Of a stretch of 64,000 nt of DNA, positions 60,103 through 64,000 are shown piece by piece. Under the pieces are notes generated by a model. That model searched no databases. It was not told where the DNA came from and saw nothing but the letters and a program-made list of their open reading frames with translations. The stretch comes from Borrelia persica No12 (GTDB lineage Bacteria; Spirochaetota; Spirochaetia; Borreliales; Borreliaceae), in assembly GCF_000500045.1 (NCBI RefSeq), contig NZ_AYOT01000146.1, positions 1-64,000 of the forward strand, written 5' to 3'. The position numbers and the translations under genes were made by a program. Numbering within the stretch: the stretch's first letter is position 1; each line of letters starts with the position of its first letter.

Positions 60103-61170
60103 CTACTTACATATAAGATTATAAACAACAAAATTAATAATAATAAATAAAAAAGTGGGTAATGCACTTGCAATAAATATAGGAAGATAACCAAGATCCG
60201 CTAAAAAGTTAAATACAACGATTGACAGAATATATAAAGCTGAAAATGCAAGACTATTTAACAAACTCCATATAAAAATATTTTTTTTAAAAAAAAGACT
60301 TATAAGACTTACAGTAAAACTTAACAATACTAATCTAAATGAAAAAAATACTCTATTAAAAAGATCAAACAAAGCCTCAGAATAATCTAAATCATCTCCT
60401 ATTAAATCCCCAATCCAGACAATAAGCTTTGAAAAATTCAATGTTTTTGAAGAAAGCCTAATTATTTTAATATATCTAGGATCTAAGTTCACAATATTTT
60501 CTCCATCAAGAACTTCATGATAGTTTTCTATAACATCTCGCTCCACTTTATAAAATTCTCTAACACCATAAAGAATCCATTTAGAATCAACCCACTCAGC
60601 TCTACCTATATCATACCTTTTCTTAAAACTATCATCATGATCTTTTAAAATAATCATCAAATCAGTAATAACATTAGTCTCAACATTAAAATGCTTAATA
60701 TTATAAATTTCTCGTGCAAAATTCTTAATAATTATATTTCTATCATTTACACCTTTATTACCCATTTTAATTTTAAGAAATGCATCTCTTTCTGATACAG
60801 TATCTATAACCACATAATTATCAAAAAAAAAGAGTACCACGGAAACAGCAAAAGCAAGCATAATTATTGATCTCAATATCCTAGCAACCGAAATACCACA
60901 ACTAAAGAGACCTAGAATTTCATTTCTCATAGAAAGATTTCCAAGAAGATTAGATACAGCAAAAAGAAAAGACAAAGCAATACCATCTGAGCAAGCTTTG
61001 GGAAATAAAAGATAATAAACATAAGCAATATCACTAATACTAAATTCATGTTCAAAATAATTAAAAAGATTCCCAAACATATCAAAAAGTATCATTAAGG
61101 TCACAAACATAAAATTCATCAATAAACAAGTCAGTAATATATTATTTATAAAGATCTTATCTACTTTCAT
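60103..61170 (-). CDS. LptF/LptG-family permease (second of pair)
   Basis: This YjgP/YjgQ protein is a membrane half of the Lpt ABC exporter. I choose ATG 61170 (355 residues), which overlaps the upstream stop as ATGA; the frame open to 61311 only adds sequence read through the neighbour. N-terminal and C-terminal membrane segments surround a periplasmic beta domain of about 180 residues (for example [39 protein letters not shown]). It is shorter than the partner. The pair, with LptB and LptD, would export a lipid or lipoprotein in this group without LPS. Confidence 0.85.
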   Translation of the reverse strand: MKVDKIFINNILLTCLLMNFMFVTLMILFDMFGNLFNYFEHEFSISDIAYVYYLLFPKACSDGIALSFLFAVSNLLGNLSMRNEILGLFSCGISVARILRSIIMLAFAVSVVLFFFDNYVVIDTVSERDAFLKIKMGNKGVNDRNIIIKNFAREIYNIKHFNVETNVITDLMIILKDHDDSFKKRYDIGRAEWVDSKWILYGVREFYKVERDVIENYHEVLDGENIVNLDPRYIKIIRLSSKTLNFSKLIVWIGDLIGDDLDYSEALFDLFNRVFFSFRLVLLSFTVSLISLFFKKNIFIWSLLNSLAFSALYILSIVVFNFLADLGYLPIFIASALPTFLFIIINFVVYNLICK

Positions 61171-62456
61171 CTCTTTAAAAGTCTCAAAAACAGTATTAAA
61201 CCTGCAATCAATAAGAAAACATTTGGTAAAATAACGATAAAAAAAGGATTTGGAGCATATTGAAAAGTATAAGCCTTTCCCCCCATAAACAATGACCAAT
61301 AGGCAGAACAAATAAGAACTGAGATAACAAGTTCGAGAATGATAGAATACTTCTTATTTGAGTACATACCCATGCCAAAAGCCAAAAAAATAAAAAATAA
61401 AACAGATAATGGCAAAGTAATTTTTTGATAAAATTCCAGATTAAACAAAGCATAATTTTTATTAGCAAGCACATCTTCATAAGGAGCATAATTTATACTC
61501 AAATTATAAATATAATTTAAATTTTCAAGAATAGAATTCTCATCGAAAATGTTGTTCTTATCATACAAATAATTTAAATAAATATTTGAAAAATTCACAT
61601 TTAAAAGCTCTTCTTCTAAATTATTTTTTGCATCCAAATCTCTAACTATCTTATTTTGTCTAACAAGAAGTTTGAAAACATCTCTTACACTCATCTGAGA
61701 TGGCGCTACATAACTTAATACCCAATGATCACTAAAAGTAACTTGATCAATTGAATATTTCATACGATCAGCATAAAAATAATCATAAAATCCCTTTTCA
61801 TTTTCTGTTAAAGCAATGGACAAAACATCATTTAAAATAAAATATACTTGGTGATTTTCCTTTTGAATCTCAAGTTCCCTTGCCATAAATATTCTATCAT
61901 AACCTTTAAGTCTAGTATTATCAAAAAAAGTAACATTCCTGTATCCTGTCTCAGATTTTTCACCCGATACAAATATCAAATCTCCATATTGCTTACTTGA
62001 ATAAGGTTTTAACACTAAATGAGGTATTTCTTCTTTAATTTCATTGAGAATTTTAAGTCTACCAATTGACCCAAGAGGAAGTAAAAAATCATTAATAATG
62101 AAAGAGATTAATACAATAATTACTCCTAATTTTAAAAAAGGAATTAATAAATGAAAAACAGATATTCCAATTGATCTAAAAGCCAACATTTCATTATGAA
62201 TTTTAAACCTATAAATGGTAAGTATCACTGAAAGTAATGCAGCAAATGGAGGAGAGAGGGCAACTACCATAGGAAGTGAATATATGACATAAATAAACGC
62301 TTTAAAAAAAGGTACATAATTTTGAAGAAGTATTCTCATAAAAAAAAGTATTTGGTTAATGAGAAAAATAAAGAGAAAAAACAAAAAAGTAACAACAAAA
62401 TACTTGAAAAATTCAGCAATTATATAAGATTCATAGTTGTTTTTTAATACTCTCAT
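61167..62456 (-). CDS. LptF/LptG-family permease (first of pair)
   Basis: This 429-residue YjgP/YjgQ protein has three N-terminal membrane segments, with typical SLPMVVALSPPFAALLSVIL and EMLAFRSIGISVFHLLIP. A large periplasmic domain follows (about 120-330), then three C-terminal membrane segments with LPLSVLFFIFLAFGMGMYSN. It is one half of the Lpt exporter. It overlaps both neighbours (26 bp upstream, 4 bp downstream), so the two permeases and the upstream lipoprotein are co-translated. Which of the pair is F and which is G cannot be said from sequence alone. Confidence 0.88.
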   Translation of the reverse strand: MRVLKNNYESYIIAEFFKYFVVTFLFFLFIFLINQILFFMRILLQNYVPFFKAFIYVIYSLPMVVALSPPFAALLSVILTIYRFKIHNEMLAFRSIGISVFHLLIPFLKLGVIIVLISFIINDFLLPLGSIGRLKILNEIKEEIPHLVLKPYSSKQYGDLIFVSGEKSETGYRNVTFFDNTRLKGYDRIFMARELEIQKENHQVYFILNDVLSIALTENEKGFYDYFYADRMKYSIDQVTFSDHWVLSYVAPSQMSVRDVFKLLVRQNKIVRDLDAKNNLEEELLNVNFSNIYLNYLYDKNNIFDENSILENLNYIYNLSINYAPYEDVLANKNYALFNLEFYQKITLPLSVLFFIFLAFGMGMYSNKKYSIILELVISVLICSAYWSLFMGGKAYTFQYAPNPFFIVILPNVFLLIAGLILFLRLLKR

Positions 62457-63942
62457 TTACAAAAACCAAACCATTATTTAAAGTACCAAGTATAACATAA
62501 TCATCAAAATTTAAAATTTTTATTAAATTTAAACTAATAAGTCCATCACTAGGACCTAAATAATCCCAACTATCACTCACAGTATCATAAATTAATAGAC
62601 CATGCTCAAAAGTCGCAAACAATAGTTTGCTATCTCTAATTTCCATATCAAGAAAATATCCAATGTTAAAATCATTATTAATATCATATCTTACATACGT
62701 ATGATTATCTAAATTTATCCTAAAGAGACCCCCTCCATAAGTTCCAATATAATAATCATTATTATGCTTTTTCATAAAATTAATATTTCTCTCACTCTCT
62801 ACTTTAGCAAAAAAATCTAAATGTTTAACATTATTAAAATCATTCAGATCAATGCTATAAATAGCCTTATTCATTGTTCCAACCAACAATAAATTTTTCT
62901 CTTCATTTAAATATAATGATGAGATCCTATTAGAATCAAGTTTAATATAACTCCACTCACCTACATCAGAATAAAACCATAAACCAGAATTTATGGTTCC
63001 AACAAAAATTCCATCCTTAACACTCAATAAAACCTGTATGCTACCCAAATTCACTTTCAAAGGTGCCTTAATTTGTTTAACAGGTCCTTCCAAATCATCA
63101 ATACAATAAAGAAGATTATTTCCACCAATATATATAGAGCCTTTATGCTCTGTAAAACCCTTTAGACCATTTAAAAAAATACTTTTTTTATCTTTAATAT
63201 AAACTTTATATTCATTATTCTTAATATCATACCTTAAAAGACCACCAAATATATTGGAAACAAAAATATTATTCCCCAATATAAACATATCAAAAATGCT
63301 ATTATCTAAAAATCCCAAAGCCTCTAAATTTAAATAATTTATACCAAACTTATTATTTAAAAAGTTATAAATTCCACGATCATAACCCGAACTAAGAGAA
63401 GCTTTATTAACTTCTTTCAATGCAGATATTGCTCCTACTTTATCCTTAACAAAATATTTAAGCTCAGCAACTCTAAGACTAGCATGCGAATATTTATAAT
63501 TTTTTAAAAAATTATCAAAATGATACTCAGAAAGATCATAAATTCCCATACCATAATTTAAATATCCAAAAAATAAATTTGCCTTGGCAACCAAATCTTT
63601 AGAATAATTTTTTTCATCAGCTACTATTTTATTTAAATAGTAACTGGTTGTACCAAAATCTTGCTTAGCATAACTCTCTCTAGCACTTTTAAAATAAAGA
63701 CTCTCCTCCTTTAAAAAAGCGTCACTTAAAAAGAAAGATTCATCATCTTTAAGTCCCAATAGATAACCCCTCTCATGAATCTCCAACTCAGCAACATCTA
63801 AAACATCTGATTTGTGATTATCCTCTATAAAATCAAGAGAAATTTCAATATTTTCATTAGTAAGACACGACAAAAATAAAAATAAGCTTAACACAATAAG
63901 CCTGCCTTTTAAAATATGGTTTATACAATCTACAAATATCAT
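62431..63942 (-). CDS. Lipoprotein with helical repeats and a beta-propeller
   Basis: This 503-residue protein has an N-terminal signal with lipobox-like LFLFLSC (Cys 26). Residues about 75-200 look TPR-like (YFKSARESYAKQDFGTTSYY, AKANLFFGYLNYGMGIYDLS). Residues 205-500 form repeated strands with the two-component-propeller type pattern (GGLLRYDIKNNEYKVYI, GTMNKAIYSIDLN, GTYGGGLFRINLDN, GTLNNGLVFVN). It is probably anchored in the membrane and binds a partner. An AGGA site precedes the ATG. It lies between pnp and lptF in one run, so a link with the Lpt machine is possible but unproven. Confidence 0.75.
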   Translation of the reverse strand: MIFVDCINHILKGRLIVLSLFLFLSCLTNENIEISLDFIEDNHKSDVLDVAELEIHERGYLLGLKDDESFFLSDAFLKEESLYFKSARESYAKQDFGTTSYYLNKIVADEKNYSKDLVAKANLFFGYLNYGMGIYDLSEYHFDNFLKNYKYSHASLRVAELKYFVKDKVGAISALKEVNKASLSSGYDRGIYNFLNNKFGINYLNLEALGFLDNSIFDMFILGNNIFVSNIFGGLLRYDIKNNEYKVYIKDKKSIFLNGLKGFTEHKGSIYIGGNNLLYCIDDLEGPVKQIKAPLKVNLGSIQVLLSVKDGIFVGTINSGLWFYSDVGEWSYIKLDSNRISSLYLNEEKNLLLVGTMNKAIYSIDLNDFNNVKHLDFFAKVESERNINFMKKHNNDYYIGTYGGGLFRINLDNHTYVRYDINNDFNIGYFLDMEIRDSKLLFATFEHGLLIYDTVSDSWDYLGPSDGLISLNLIKILNFDDYVILGTLNNGLVFVNESIKKQL

Positions 63943-63951
63943 AATATCCTA

Positions 63952-64000
63952 TTAATCTCTAGCTAATTCAAGCTCAATCTTTCCAAATTTATCAATATCA
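63952..64000 (-). CDS. pnp: 3' end of polynucleotide phosphorylase (probable)
   Basis: Only the last 16 codons are inside the window, ending DIDKFGKIELELARD and TAA at 63952-63954. The IDxxGKIxL pattern is the last strand of an S1 RNA-binding domain, the usual C-terminus of PNPase. Gene order in B. burgdorferi places pnp here (BB0805). The 9-bp gap to the lipoprotein start suggests one transcript. Confidence 0.6.
   Translation of the reverse strand, partial: DIDKFGKIELELARD

Noticed and set aside
1-64000. tRNA, rRNA, CRISPR arrays, insertion sequences
   Set aside because: I found no cloverleaf, no rRNA-like GC-rich block, no regularly spaced repeats and no transposase with family motifs.

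Overview
This is AT-rich spirochaete DNA from a Borrelia, most likely the relapsing-fever group (including the B. miyamotoi type). The gene order from the polynucleotide phosphorylase tail at the right edge to arcA/arcB/arcD at 9.9-13.7 kb matches, from memory, the right end of the B. burgdorferi chromosome (roughly BB0805 to BB0843), shown here inverted. Variable large protein (vlp) sequences beyond that block are the hallmark of relapsing-fever species. I cannot name the species.

Region 1 (1 to about 8,950) is a subtelomeric, plasmid-like accessory zone. It holds two long vlp pseudogenes broken by single-base frameshifts, two vlp tail fragments, a decayed lipoprotein remnant framed by a perfect 19-bp inverted repeat, an intact 539-residue lipoprotein made of three copies of one module, and an intact lipoprotein of the BBK32/Fbp family (complement C1r- and fibronectin-binding). 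Long gene-poor stretches and strong hairpins separate them.

Region 2 (8,849-13,800, minus strand) is a complete arginine deiminase operon, arcA-arcB-arcD-arcC. It includes carbamate kinase, so arginine could be turned into ATP.

Region 3 (13,846-47,350) is core chromosome: a YiiX-like lipoprotein and RNase H; uvrB-uvrA-lptD; a phosphohexomutase, a ClpA-like unfoldase, ileS and a lipoprotein in a tight plus-strand run; sbcD-sbcC; a ROK kinase and cutC; topA-hrpA; a NagE-like PTS permease; and small envelope proteins.

Region 4 (47,231-64,000, mostly minus strand) has two runs. One is panF-rluA-like-ATPase-murC-yicC-cmk-rpoZ-miaA, ending in a 31-codon gene for ribosomal protein bS22 that is easily overlooked. 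The other is pnp-propeller lipoprotein-lptF/lptG-tgt-murJ-HEAT protein. Between them coaBC reads divergently behind a perfect 15-bp inverted repeat. Lpt parts D, F and G occur together in an organism group without LPS, which fits a lipoprotein or glycolipid export role.

The points most worth follow-up are the bS22 micro-gene, the likely AUU start and degenerate second Walker B of the ClpA-like protein, the hairpin presenting the arcA ribosome-binding site, the coaBC inverted repeat, the triple-module lipoprotein, and the vlp graveyard. I saw no tRNA, rRNA, CRISPR array or intact transposase.
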